This document shows, one piece after another, positions 1 to 5,214 of a stretch of 5,214 nt of DNA (positions are counted from its first letter, which is position 1; each line of letters starts with the position of its first letter). Where the stretch lies: NCBI RefSeq assembly GCF_039768865.1, contig NZ_JBDMZQ010000160.1; one strand, given 5' to 3'. The notes beneath the pieces are model-generated. The model was not told where the DNA came from. It was given only the letters and a program-made list of their open reading frames with translations, and ran no database searches. The position numbers were made by a program, and so were the translations under genes. The DNA is from Wenyingzhuangia sp039768865 (GTDB taxonomy: Bacteria > Bacteroidota > Bacteroidia > Flavobacteriales > Flavobacteriaceae).

Positions 1-67
1 AAGTAGCCCAAGTGCTAAGCTTTGTGTCTGTAAGGAGAGACTTGTTTTCTTTGCGAAAAGGAACAAC
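1..67. other. Unassigned left edge, downstream of the epimerase gene
   Basis: These 67 bases follow the stop codon of the minus-strand epimerase gene. Two minus-strand frames stay open through the stretch, but no start codon or recognisable protein motif supports a gene. I see no stem followed by a T-run that would act as a terminator for the epimerase unit. It could be plain intergenic DNA or the edge of another gene outside the window. Confidence 0.4.
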
Positions 68-949
68 TTATCCCAATGTTCCTGGAGAGATTTTGTATTC
101 GCAATGGAAAGATTGTTGTTTGGGTAATTTGAGGATACCTTCTTTATCACGAAGTTCTTGGTTGTGATTTACGTTATCCGCTATGCCTTGCCAAGGTTCA
201 ATACAAATAAATGGTGATTCTTGGTTTTTTGACCATATGCCCAAGTATGGGAAATTTCTGAATTCTATACTCAATTCTTTTTTTCCTGTGGCTTTGTGTA
301 TGAGTGTAACCTCAGAAAAAGGGTTGGGATCAAAAATTAAGGCATCTTTATCGAAGAGATTTTTAGTGAGTTCGATTATGCCTTTATGCTTAAATACAGG
401 AAAAGATTTGTTGCCAATAAGACCCTCTTCAATTTTTTTTGATGCTGGGGTTTGATCACAATCAAACTTTAGTACATAATCTTCTCTAGTTTGGTTTTTA
501 TCTATAGGGCAGTTGAAGGCTGGATGAGCTCCAATAGAAAAATACAACGCTTGGTCTGCCGTGTTCTTTACCCGATAAGAAGTGACCAACTCATTATTTG
601 TTAACGTATAGGTCAACTGTAACACGAAATGAAAAGGATACACTTTTAAAGTTTCTTTATTGGCGGCCAATTCAAAGGTGATTTTGGTTGCCTCTTTTTC
701 TTTTAATTCAAAGTCTTGGTCTCTAGCAAAACCATGTTGCCCCATATGATAGGTCTCACCATTATAGCTGTAGGTATTGTTTTTTAGTGCTCCAACAAAT
801 GGAAACAAAACAGGGGTATGTCTGTTCCAGAATTCAGGGTTTCCTTGCCAAATGTACTCAGTGTTTTCTTTCTTTAGGCTAATAAGTTCTGCTCCTTTTG
901 TTTTGAATGTCGCTTTTAGAAATTGGTTTTCTAGGGTATAGTATTTCAT
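68..949 (-). CDS. Aldose 1-epimerase (galactose mutarotase-like) family protein, LacX type
   Basis: This 293-residue protein belongs to the galactose mutarotase-like superfamily, in the branch annotated as LacX-like aldose epimerases. Such enzymes interconvert alpha and beta anomers of hexoses or hexose phosphates in the cytoplasm; the sugar used by this branch is generally uncertain. Visible signatures in order are an N-terminal beta-strand start (MKYYTLENQF), WNRHTPVLFPFVG at 41-53, QHGFARDQ at 71-78, SIGAHPAFNCP at 138-148, YLGIWSK at 235-241 and EPWQGIAD at 251-258. By analogy with GalM, His142 and Glu251 are the likely catalytic acid and base, with His72 also lining the pocket. Length is normal for the family and there is no signal peptide. 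The ATG lies 2 nt after the stop of the DUF4258 gene, so the two are almost certainly co-transcribed and perhaps translationally coupled. Family is sure; substrate is not. Confidence 0.93.
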   Translation of the reverse strand: MKYYTLENQFLKATFKTKGAELISLKKENTEYIWQGNPEFWNRHTPVLFPFVGALKNNTYSYNGETYHMGQHGFARDQDFELKEKEATKITFELAANKETLKVYPFHFVLQLTYTLTNNELVTSYRVKNTADQALYFSIGAHPAFNCPIDKNQTREDYVLKFDCDQTPASKKIEEGLIGNKSFPVFKHKGIIELTKNLFDKDALIFDPNPFSEVTLIHKATGKKELSIEFRNFPYLGIWSKNQESPFICIEPWQGIADNVNHNQELRDKEGILKLPKQQSFHCEYKISPGTLG

Positions 950-951
950 TA

Positions 952-1380
952 TTAATTGGCTTTAACATCGATAATGGTCGCGGTATATTCACATCTTTCA
1001 ATGACAAATGAAAATTTTTTTCGGACAACGTTGTCATCAATCCTCTTTCCAATAGTAGCATCAATCCAGAAATCTGGACAGGGTTTTTGATGTACATGAC
1101 TTTTGTCCCTGTTCCAGTCTCCATTAAAAAGCACATATTGTATGTCCATTGAATCTAAATGGTGTTTGGTTAGCACCAGTTGTGCTTGTTCTGAAATTTT
1201 CAAAGTGTCTTTAAGTCTTATTTGGCTTAAGACTCTTGCAGTTGGGCCATAATTAAAGGTAGTTCCTTTTTGTTTGTTTATGTAAGACAGGGCAACAACA
1301 CCAAGCGCCAATCCTCCAAAATAGTAGCCAAATCTTCTCAATAATTTGGCATCAATTTTATGTAGTAATTCTTTTAGCAT
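952..1380 (-). CDS. Small membrane-anchored DUF4258 domain protein
   Basis: This is a 142-residue protein of unknown function. A basic N-terminus (Lys3, Lys8, Lys12, Arg15, Arg16) precedes one hydrophobic segment at about 17-33, so it is probably a signal anchor with the rest outside the cytoplasm. Residues about 60-140 resemble DUF4258: an initial helix (SEQAQLVLTKHHLDSMDI), the turn VLFNGDWN, a PCPDFWIDATIGKR strand pair and a final strand pair FSFVIERCEYTATIIDV. The only cysteines, Cys101 and Cys130, fall in adjacent predicted strands and could form a disulfide if periplasmic (inference). The gene sits 62 nt after the alanine dehydrogenase-type gene and 2 nt before the epimerase gene. A similar ald - DUF4258 order is, from memory, common in flavobacteria. 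The family assignment is by remembered pattern; no biochemical role can be given. Confidence 0.82.
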   Translation of the reverse strand: MLKELLHKIDAKLLRRFGYYFGGLALGVVALSYINKQKGTTFNYGPTARVLSQIRLKDTLKISEQAQLVLTKHHLDSMDIQYVLFNGDWNRDKSHVHQKPCPDFWIDATIGKRIDDNVVRKKFSFVIERCEYTATIIDVKAN

Positions 1381-1399
1381 TTTTAGTTGTTTTTGTGTT

Positions 1400-1407
1400 C
1401 AAAAGTA
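1400..1407 (-). promoter_or_regulatory. Possible Bacteroidota -7 element before the DUF4258 gene
   Basis: Read on the minus strand the bases are TACTTTTG, an exact match to the Bacteroidota -7 consensus TAnnTTTG, ending 19 nt before the DUF4258 start codon. No TTG-type -33 element is found at the usual 17-23 nt spacing, so this may be chance in AT-rich DNA or a weak internal promoter for the DUF4258-epimerase pair. Confidence 0.3.
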
Positions 1408-1442
1408 AAGAAGTTGTTTGTAATACTGCTTGTGTTATTCAA

Positions 1443-2630
1443 TTAAAATATTAATAAATTGATGTCTGTATACGGCAATTCAAACCAATCAGAGATCGCT
1501 TTGTTTGTGACTACTCCTTTGTAGGCATACACACCACTTCTCATAATTGTATTGTGCTTGATAGTGTTTTCAAATCCTCCTTCTTCAGATATATTGAGAA
1601 GATACGGGGTTAAAATGTTACTAATCAATAGCGTGGCTGTTTTTGCGTATCGAGACGGAATATTGGGGACACAGTAATGTATGACCCCATGCTTTTTAAA
1701 AGTAGGGTTGCTGTGGGTTGTCAATTTTGAAGTTTCAACACATCCTCCTCTATCTATACTGATGTCAATAATAACAGCACCTTCTTTCATGATTTCAACT
1801 AAGTCTTCAGAGACAATAATGGGAGCTCTTGTCTTTCCTTTGATTGCACCAATGACAACATCAGCTCGCATTAAAGCTTTTTTTAATGCTTTGTGGTGTA
1901 TGGTCGACGTGTAAATAGGAGTACCCAAGTTTTGTTGTAACTGCCTTAGTTTGGTAATAGAGTTGTCTAAAACTTTTACGCTTGCTCCCAAGCCTAGAGC
2001 AGATTGAGAAGCGTATTGTGCAACAGTTCCCGCTCCAAGAATAACCACTTCACAAGGCGGAACCCCGCTGATATTTCCGAGTAACCTACCAGAACCACCA
2101 TGATCAATGTTCATCAATTCAGAAGCAATAAGAACAGCTGCTTTACCTGCGATTTCGCTTAATGATTTCACCAGTGGATAGCTTTCTTCTTCATCTTTTA
2201 TAAGTTCAAAAGCAAGGGCAGTAATGTTTTTTTTTGCGAGCGCTTTAAAATAGTGATTTGTTTGTGTTTTGAGTTGTAAAGATGAAATTAAAAAGGTTTG
2301 AGGTTTCATCATTTGAATTTCCTCTAGGGTAGGAGGAGCTATTTTTAGTACCATATAGCATTCGAAAATTTCCTTTGCTGAATAAACAACTTTTGCGCCA
2401 GATTCAGCATATTCAGTATCAGAATAGCTAGAGGCTAAACCTGCGCCAGTTTCAATCACGATCTTATGCCCTTGTAAAACCATTGCAGCTACACTATCAG
2501 GTGTTAGACAGACACGATTTTCTTCTAGTGATGTTTCTTTAGGAATTCCAATCAGAAAGTTTCTCTTTTTTGGTGAAATTGCTAGTCTTTCTTCCTGAAG
2601 ATCAAATTCAAATTTTCCATGTACAGCCAT
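1443..2630 (-). CDS. ald: Alanine dehydrogenase family protein (AlaDH/PNT family)
   Basis: This 395-residue protein belongs to the alanine dehydrogenase / transhydrogenase-alpha family; alanine dehydrogenase reversibly converts L-alanine, NAD+ and water to pyruvate, NADH and ammonium in the cytoplasm. An extra leader of about 23 residues precedes the N-terminal domain, which opens with IGIPKE (27-32) and NRVCLTP (38-44). The Rossmann domain shows VVILGAGTVAQ (195-205), with Asp222 at the end of the second strand, indicating NAD(H). SIDRGGC (291-297) keeps the Asp equivalent to M. tuberculosis Asp270, and CVPNIPSRYAKTAT (320-333) is family-typical. Arg39 matches substrate-binding Arg15. However, the positions of Lys75 and His96 appear to be Ala98 and Gln119 (LKIAPP, SSLQL), so alanine as substrate is less certain than the family. 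The start is the ATG after CCAAGAT, 108 nt downstream of tsaE. No promoter match is seen in that gap, so read-through from tsaE is likely. Confidence 0.9.
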   Translation of the reverse strand: MAVHGKFEFDLQEERLAISPKKRNFLIGIPKETSLEENRVCLTPDSVAAMVLQGHKIVIETGAGLASSYSDTEYAESGAKVVYSAKEIFECYMVLKIAPPTLEEIQMMKPQTFLISSLQLKTQTNHYFKALAKKNITALAFELIKDEEESYPLVKSLSEIAGKAAVLIASELMNIDHGGSGRLLGNISGVPPCEVVILGAGTVAQYASQSALGLGASVKVLDNSITKLRQLQQNLGTPIYTSTIHHKALKKALMRADVVIGAIKGKTRAPIIVSEDLVEIMKEGAVIIDISIDRGGCVETSKLTTHSNPTFKKHGVIHYCVPNIPSRYAKTATLLISNILTPYLLNISEEGGFENTIKHNTIMRSGVYAYKGVVTNKAISDWFELPYTDINLLIF

Positions 2631-2738
2631 ATCTTGGTTTGGTTTTATGTTGGGTTAAGAAATTAAGTGATCCTTAACTCTTGAGGTATTCCTTTTTATA
2701 GTTGCTGTCTATGCAATGTATGGAAACGATTATGATTT

Positions 2739-3143
2739 TTAGTTCATAGTGAGGGTTCTGCTGTTGTCTTCATTTGTTGTTATGGTGACTACTTGTGCAT
2801 CCTTTGGCAGTATATTTTCTACATGTTCAGGCCATTCAATAAAAGCCCATGAATTGTTATCTAAATACTCTTCAATCCCTATGTCATAAGCTTCTATTTC
2901 ATTCTCTATCCTATAAAAGTCAAAATGATATAAAATTTCATCATTAGTGGTTTCATATTCATTGACCAGTGCAAAAGTTGGAGAGGAGCTAATATTACAA
3001 CCTAGCTGTCTTGAAATTTCTTTGATTAGGGTTGTTTTACCAGTTCCCATAGCAGCATAAAATAAAATTGTTTTGCTTTTGGTGTTGGTAATGATCGCTT
3101 CTGCGATTTCGGCTAAATCATTTAAACCATAAGAGATTTCCAT
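2739..3143 (-). CDS. tsaE: TsaE, ATPase subunit of tRNA threonylcarbamoyladenosine (t6A37) synthesis
   Basis: TsaE is the P-loop ATPase that works with TsaB and TsaD in the cytoplasm to place threonylcarbamoyl on adenosine 37 of tRNAs that read ANN codons. The 134-residue product has the expected motifs in order: Walker A AAMGTGKTT (30-38), SSPTFALVNEY (53-63), LYHFDFYRI (71-79), AYDIGIEEYL (85-94) and FIEWPEHV (101-108). The Walker A first glycine is Ala30, which the [AG]x4GK[ST] pattern allows. Asp75 and the EWPE acidic residues are the usual functional positions. The reading frame stays open upstream to 3194, but that part would be translated from the tRNA-Leu gene, so the ATG at 3143 is chosen; it gives normal length and the normal N-terminus MEISYGL. 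The leader between tRNA and ATG is the A-rich 11-mer CTAAAAAAGAT. Confidence 0.97.
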   Translation of the reverse strand: MEISYGLNDLAEIAEAIITNTKSKTILFYAAMGTGKTTLIKEISRQLGCNISSSPTFALVNEYETTNDEILYHFDFYRIENEIEAYDIGIEEYLDNNSWAFIEWPEHVENILPKDAQVVTITTNEDNSRTLTMN

Positions 3144-3154
3144 ATCTTTTTTAG

Positions 3155-3237
3155 TACACCTAACTGGATTCGAACCAGCACGTCCATAGGACACTACCCC
3201 CTCAAGGTAGCACGTCTACCAATTCCGCCATAGGTGT
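3155..3237 (-). tRNA. tRNA-Leu with anticodon GAG
   Basis: On the minus strand the 7-bp acceptor stem ACACCTA/TAGGTGT pairs perfectly and is followed by discriminator A at 3155. The anticodon stem CTACC/GGTAG encloses the loop TTGAGGG, giving anticodon GAG (3201-3203), which reads CUC and CUU leucine codons. A long variable arm (GTCC-TAT-GGAC) marks a class II tRNA, and the T-loop TTCGAAT lies between CTGG and CCAG. The D-arm contains the typical GGTAGA. The 83-nt gene does not encode CCA: the bases after the discriminator are CTA, so CCA must be added enzymatically. Confidence 0.97.
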
Positions 3238-3271
3238 TTTTTTGTTTGCGTTTAACAAAATGGTAACCCTG

Positions 3272-3295
3272 CAAATATATATATATTCAGTGCAA
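3272..3295 (-). promoter_or_regulatory. Probable promoter for tRNA-Leu / tsaE
   Basis: The minus strand carries TATATTTG at 3279-3272, an exact match to the Bacteroidota -7 consensus TAnnTTTG, about 35 nt before the mature tRNA 5' end. It lies inside an alternating TA run. A TTG at 3295-3293 is the only nearby -33 candidate, but its 13-nt spacing is shorter than the usual 17-23, so the -33 part is doubtful. The position, between the upstream gene's terminator and the tRNA, supports a promoter here. Confidence 0.5.
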
Positions 3296-3321
3296 TGACC
3301 ATCAGGAATATTACTGTTTTA

Positions 3322-3361
3322 GAAAAAAAATAAAAAACGTCTAAAAATAAATTTAGACGTT
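3322..3361 (-). terminator. Intrinsic terminator of the DUF4861 gene
   Basis: A perfect 10-bp inverted repeat, AACGTCTAAA (3336-3345) and TTTAGACGTT (3352-3361), encloses a 6-nt loop. On the minus strand it is followed by a T-rich tract broken by one A (TTTTTTATTTTTTTT, with the first Ts shared with the stem end). It begins 25 nt after the DUF4861 stop codon. The T-tract on one side only shows that it works leftward and separates this gene from the tRNA-Leu/tsaE unit. Confidence 0.9.
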
Positions 3362-3386
3362 GAAGAGATAAGTTTAAATAACTAGT

Positions 3387-4559
3387 TTATCTGAGGGTTA
3401 CAACAAGAGGATTGTTGATTTGCCTTGAAAATTGATTAAGGTAATTTTCCCAATCTTCCTTATCCTTAAATTGTTTGCTTTTGAGCCATCCAAAACCTGC
3501 ATAATAGACCACGTTGTTATCTTTAACGTTTAGCTCTGCATAGGCATTACTGAGATCACGGCGTTCAGTGTCATATGTTTCGTAGTTCTTAAATGTTCCT
3601 TTTGGCGCTAAGATTGCTGTTCCTATTTCAGAGTCTGCATGGGGTTGCCAGTAGCTGACCCAACCTTTTTTGTTGTTTCCTGTCACGACCCCATCTTTTT
3701 CGTGTAAAGTCAATCCTGCATGAATGGTTTTGGTTCCTTCTATGGATGTGTTGAATTTAGATAAATTGTGTCCTAAATCTAGACTAACAATTTTAGACTC
3801 TTTAATGTGTTTTCCTCCTGCTTCCCAATTTTCATACTCTAAGTAAAAGCTCGTTCTGATTGGTCCTGTCGTGATTGTTCTCCATTTTGTATAGTTCTTG
3901 GATAGGTAAAAAGTAGTGTCAACTTTTACTGCTATACCCCCAACTCCACGGCTAGTTCCTACGTGAAAGTTATCAAGCCCTTGACCATGGTCATGGTGAT
4001 AATAGCCATGTTCTGTATCGTTTCCTTTGTACCATTCATTTATGATTGGATATTCTACTCTTTTAAGCCATGCATCTACACCACTAGAAAGTGTTCCACC
4101 ACGGATACCTTCTTCTATCATTTTTTGAGCAACAGGTCCATAGACTCTGAAAGCTACCTTGTTGTTTTCCCAGGTGTAATCATCAGTTCTTTCTGGAACA
4201 AATCTAGAGTAGCACAAGTCTTCAGCTTGAGGTTTTTCATTTTCTGTGACAGTAACAATATCGTAAGTTTTTTCAGTGTTTGCTTCTATTTTAGGTTGAA
4301 ACAAAATTTCATCCATTATTCCGTCTCCATCGCTATCTACAGTTTGTGTAATTTGTAATTGATTGTTTTTTTTATCTAAAAAGCCTACTGTGTTTAAATC
4401 AGTAACGTTTAAAAACTGTTTTGTGAGTTCGATCGTTTCAAAAGTTTTGTCAAAGTCTAAGTTGTTTTTTACTAAAATAGATTTTGTTTTGTCTTCTTGG
4501 TTACATGATGACAGCAAGGAAATACTTAATATTGCTGTCATTAAATAAGAGTAATTCAT
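3387..4559 (-). CDS. DUF4861 family lipoprotein
   Basis: The 390-residue product starts with a short hydrophobic signal, TAILSISLLSSC, ending in a lipobox with acylated Cys19 (signal peptidase II type). The next residues, NQEDK, put two acids at +4 and +5, similar to the Bacteroidota lipoprotein export signal, which would put the protein on the cell surface (inference). The mature part carries a calcium-loop-like DSDGDGIMDE (75-84) and DUF4861-type blocks: RFVPERTDDYTWEN (119-132), SGVDAWLKRVEYP (159-171), and YHHDHGQGLDNFHVGTSRG (187-205), whose His and Asp residues could bind metal or sugar. DUF4861 proteins often occur near polysaccharide-degradation genes, but I know of no proven activity; here none of the visible neighbours is such a gene. 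ATGs at 4562 and 4559 both fit the signal. An in-frame ATG at 4619 would add 20 residues including two lysines and cannot be excluded. A near-match to a -7 element (TATGTTTTG, 4629-4621) lies upstream of 4619. Confidence 0.88.
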   Translation of the reverse strand: MNYSYLMTAILSISLLSSCNQEDKTKSILVKNNLDFDKTFETIELTKQFLNVTDLNTVGFLDKKNNQLQITQTVDSDGDGIMDEILFQPKIEANTEKTYDIVTVTENEKPQAEDLCYSRFVPERTDDYTWENNKVAFRVYGPVAQKMIEEGIRGGTLSSGVDAWLKRVEYPIINEWYKGNDTEHGYYHHDHGQGLDNFHVGTSRGVGGIAVKVDTTFYLSKNYTKWRTITTGPIRTSFYLEYENWEAGGKHIKESKIVSLDLGHNLSKFNTSIEGTKTIHAGLTLHEKDGVVTGNNKKGWVSYWQPHADSEIGTAILAPKGTFKNYETYDTERRDLSNAYAELNVKDNNVVYYAGFGWLKSKQFKDKEDWENYLNQFSRQINNPLVVTLR

Positions 4560-4642
4560 CATCAGAATGTTAAAGGATTTTATTTTAAAATTAAAAACTG
4601 AAGATAATAAGATTAACATTCAAAACATACTATTAAGTTGAT

Positions 4643-4681
4643 GTTTTTGAAATTTGAATTTCAAGAAAGATCTTCAAAAAC
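4643..4681. repeat. Overlapping inverted repeats in the divergent intergenic region
   Basis: A 9-bp perfect inverted repeat, GTTTTTGAA (4643-4651) and TTCAAAAAC (4673-4681), spans 39 bp. Nested in it, and sharing its left arm, is an 8-bp palindrome TTGAAATT-TG-AATTTCAA (4647-4664). The two cannot fold together as hairpins. They lie between the divergent starts of the DUF4861 gene and aroK, and could be an operator or chance in AT-rich DNA. Confidence 0.5.
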
Positions 4682-4686
4682 GTTTG

Positions 4687-4711
4687 TATAAATTACTTGC
4701 TTTATAAATTA
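4687..4711. repeat. Short direct repeat TATAAATTA, 16-bp period
   Basis: The 9-mer TATAAATTA occurs at 4687-4695 and again at 4703-4711. It lies upstream of aroK in very AT-rich sequence. The spacing is 16 bp start to start, not a whole two helical turns. It may be a regulator site or simple low-complexity drift. Confidence 0.35.
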
Positions 4712-4781
4712 TTGGGAGGTAAACTTTTTTTAGCTGTTTTTTTACAAGATATTTGTCAGTAAAACTAACTTGTTTGTAAAT

Positions 4782-5214
4782 ATGAAATTAGTCTTATTGG
4801 GTTATATGGGGTGTGGTAAATCTGCAATATCTAAAGTTTTGAGTAGCGCTTTAAAGCTAAAAAGAATAGATTTAGATGATTACATTGAAGAAGTAGAAAA
4901 GAAGTCTATTGCTGATCTATTTGCTGAAAAAGGAGAAATATATTTTAGAAAGTTAGAAACAGAATGTCTCATGCATCTATTTGGAAAAGAAGATAATTTT
5001 ATTTTGTCTTTGGGTGGGGGAACTCCCTGTTTTGGAAAAAACATGGAGCTGATCAATCAAAATGCAACTTCAGTATATTTGAGTGCAAATATTCCTACTT
5101 TGGTAGCTAGGTTGTTGCCAGAAAAAAGCAAAAGACCCCTTATCGCTAGGATAACTGATGGCGACTTGTCAGCATTTATTGGGAAACATCTTTTTGAAAG
5201 GTATCCATTTTATT
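4782..5214 (+). CDS. aroK: Shikimate kinase, 3' end beyond the window
   Basis: Shikimate kinase phosphorylates shikimate at the 3-hydroxyl with ATP, the fifth step of the chorismate pathway, in the cytoplasm. The first 144 residues are present, beginning MKLVLLGYMGCGKSAIS. Walker A is GYMGCGKS (7-14); the magnesium/shikimate DLDD motif is at 30-33 with Asp32 central; Arg56 in FRKLE and the GGG at 78-80 bind shikimate; Arg118 in KSKRPLI belongs to the lid; and Arg140 in FERYPFY matches the C-terminal shikimate-binding arginine. Shikimate kinases are usually about 170 residues, so roughly 25-30 residues lie past the edge. The start has no Shine-Dalgarno sequence, as expected for this phylum. 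It is divergent from the DUF4861 gene. A weak -7-like GATATTTG at 4748-4755 is the only promoter candidate seen. Confidence 0.95.
   Translation, partial: MKLVLLGYMGCGKSAISKVLSSALKLKRIDLDDYIEEVEKKSIADLFAEKGEIYFRKLETECLMHLFGKEDNFILSLGGGTPCFGKNMELINQNATSVYLSANIPTLVARLLPEKSKRPLIARITDGDLSAFIGKHLFERYPFY

Noticed and set aside
183..455. Plus-strand open frame antisense to the epimerase gene
   Set aside because: It is the complement of the conserved C-terminal half of the epimerase and has no domain or start signal.
879..1136. Minus-strand open frame of 85 codons across the DUF4258/epimerase junction
   Set aside because: It overlaps two real genes in another frame and has no recognisable motif.
1681..1914. 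Plus-strand open frame antisense to the alanine dehydrogenase-type gene
   Set aside because: It is the complement of the conserved region carrying the Asp293 and Asn323 motifs, with no family resemblance of its own.
2654..2678. Inverted repeat GTTAAG / CTTAAC between tsaE and the alanine dehydrogenase-type gene
   Set aside because: The stem is only 6 bp with a 13-nt loop and no T-run follows on either strand, so a terminator is not supported.
3144..3194. In-frame N-terminal extension of TsaE by 17 residues
   Set aside because: It is translated from the 3' half of tRNA-Leu and the short spacer; the TsaE family starts at the later ATG (3143).
3274..3286. Alternating TA run as a possible microsatellite or phase-variable repeat
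   Set aside because: It is only about six dinucleotides, is non-coding, and is better explained as the -7 region of the tRNA promoter.
3963..4358. Plus-strand open frame of 131 codons
   Set aside because: It lies wholly antisense to well-conserved DUF4861 motifs, has no recognisable domain, and has a composition typical of a shadow frame (Phe, Ser, Ile-rich).
4714..4720. Strong Shine-Dalgarno-like GGGAGGT
   Set aside because: No start codon lies within 5-12 nt downstream, the aroK ATG is more than 60 nt away, and genes here do not otherwise use such sites.

Overview
The window looks like chromosomal DNA from a member of the Bacteroidota, most probably a marine-type Flavobacteriaceae. The evidence is the low G+C content, A-rich translation starts without Shine-Dalgarno sequences, promoter elements of the Bacteroidota -7 type (TAnnTTTG), a DUF4861 lipoprotein, and the flavobacterial-type neighbourhood tsaE - alanine dehydrogenase - DUF4258 protein. 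It contains no mobile element, CRISPR array, phage gene or toxin-antitoxin pair that I can recognise.

Layout. From right to left on the minus strand runs a probable transcription unit: a tRNA-Leu(GAG) gene (3155-3237), tsaE (2739-3143, only 11 nt after the tRNA), an alanine dehydrogenase-family gene (1443-2630), a small membrane-anchored DUF4258 protein (952-1380) and a LacX-type aldose 1-epimerase (68-949, 2 nt after the previous stop). Further right, also on the minus strand, is a free-standing DUF4861 lipoprotein gene (3387-4559) closed by a clear intrinsic terminator (about 3322-3361). It is divergent from aroK (shikimate kinase, 4782 to the right edge, cut off), and the two are separated by a 222-bp AT-rich intergenic region holding overlapping inverted repeats. 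Bases 1-67 hold nothing I can assign. No gene-free stretch exceeds 300 bases.

Functionally these are mostly core genes: t6A tRNA modification (TsaE), aromatic amino acid synthesis (AroK), a decoding tRNA, an amino-acid dehydrogenase-like enzyme and a sugar mutarotase. They do not form one obvious pathway. The least understood items are the DUF4861 lipoprotein, the DUF4258 membrane protein, and the 'alanine dehydrogenase', whose substrate pocket appears to lack two residues (Lys75 and His96 of the Mycobacterium tuberculosis enzyme) regarded as catalytic or substrate-binding. I see no convincing new multi-gene system here; the findings are individual points worth checking.
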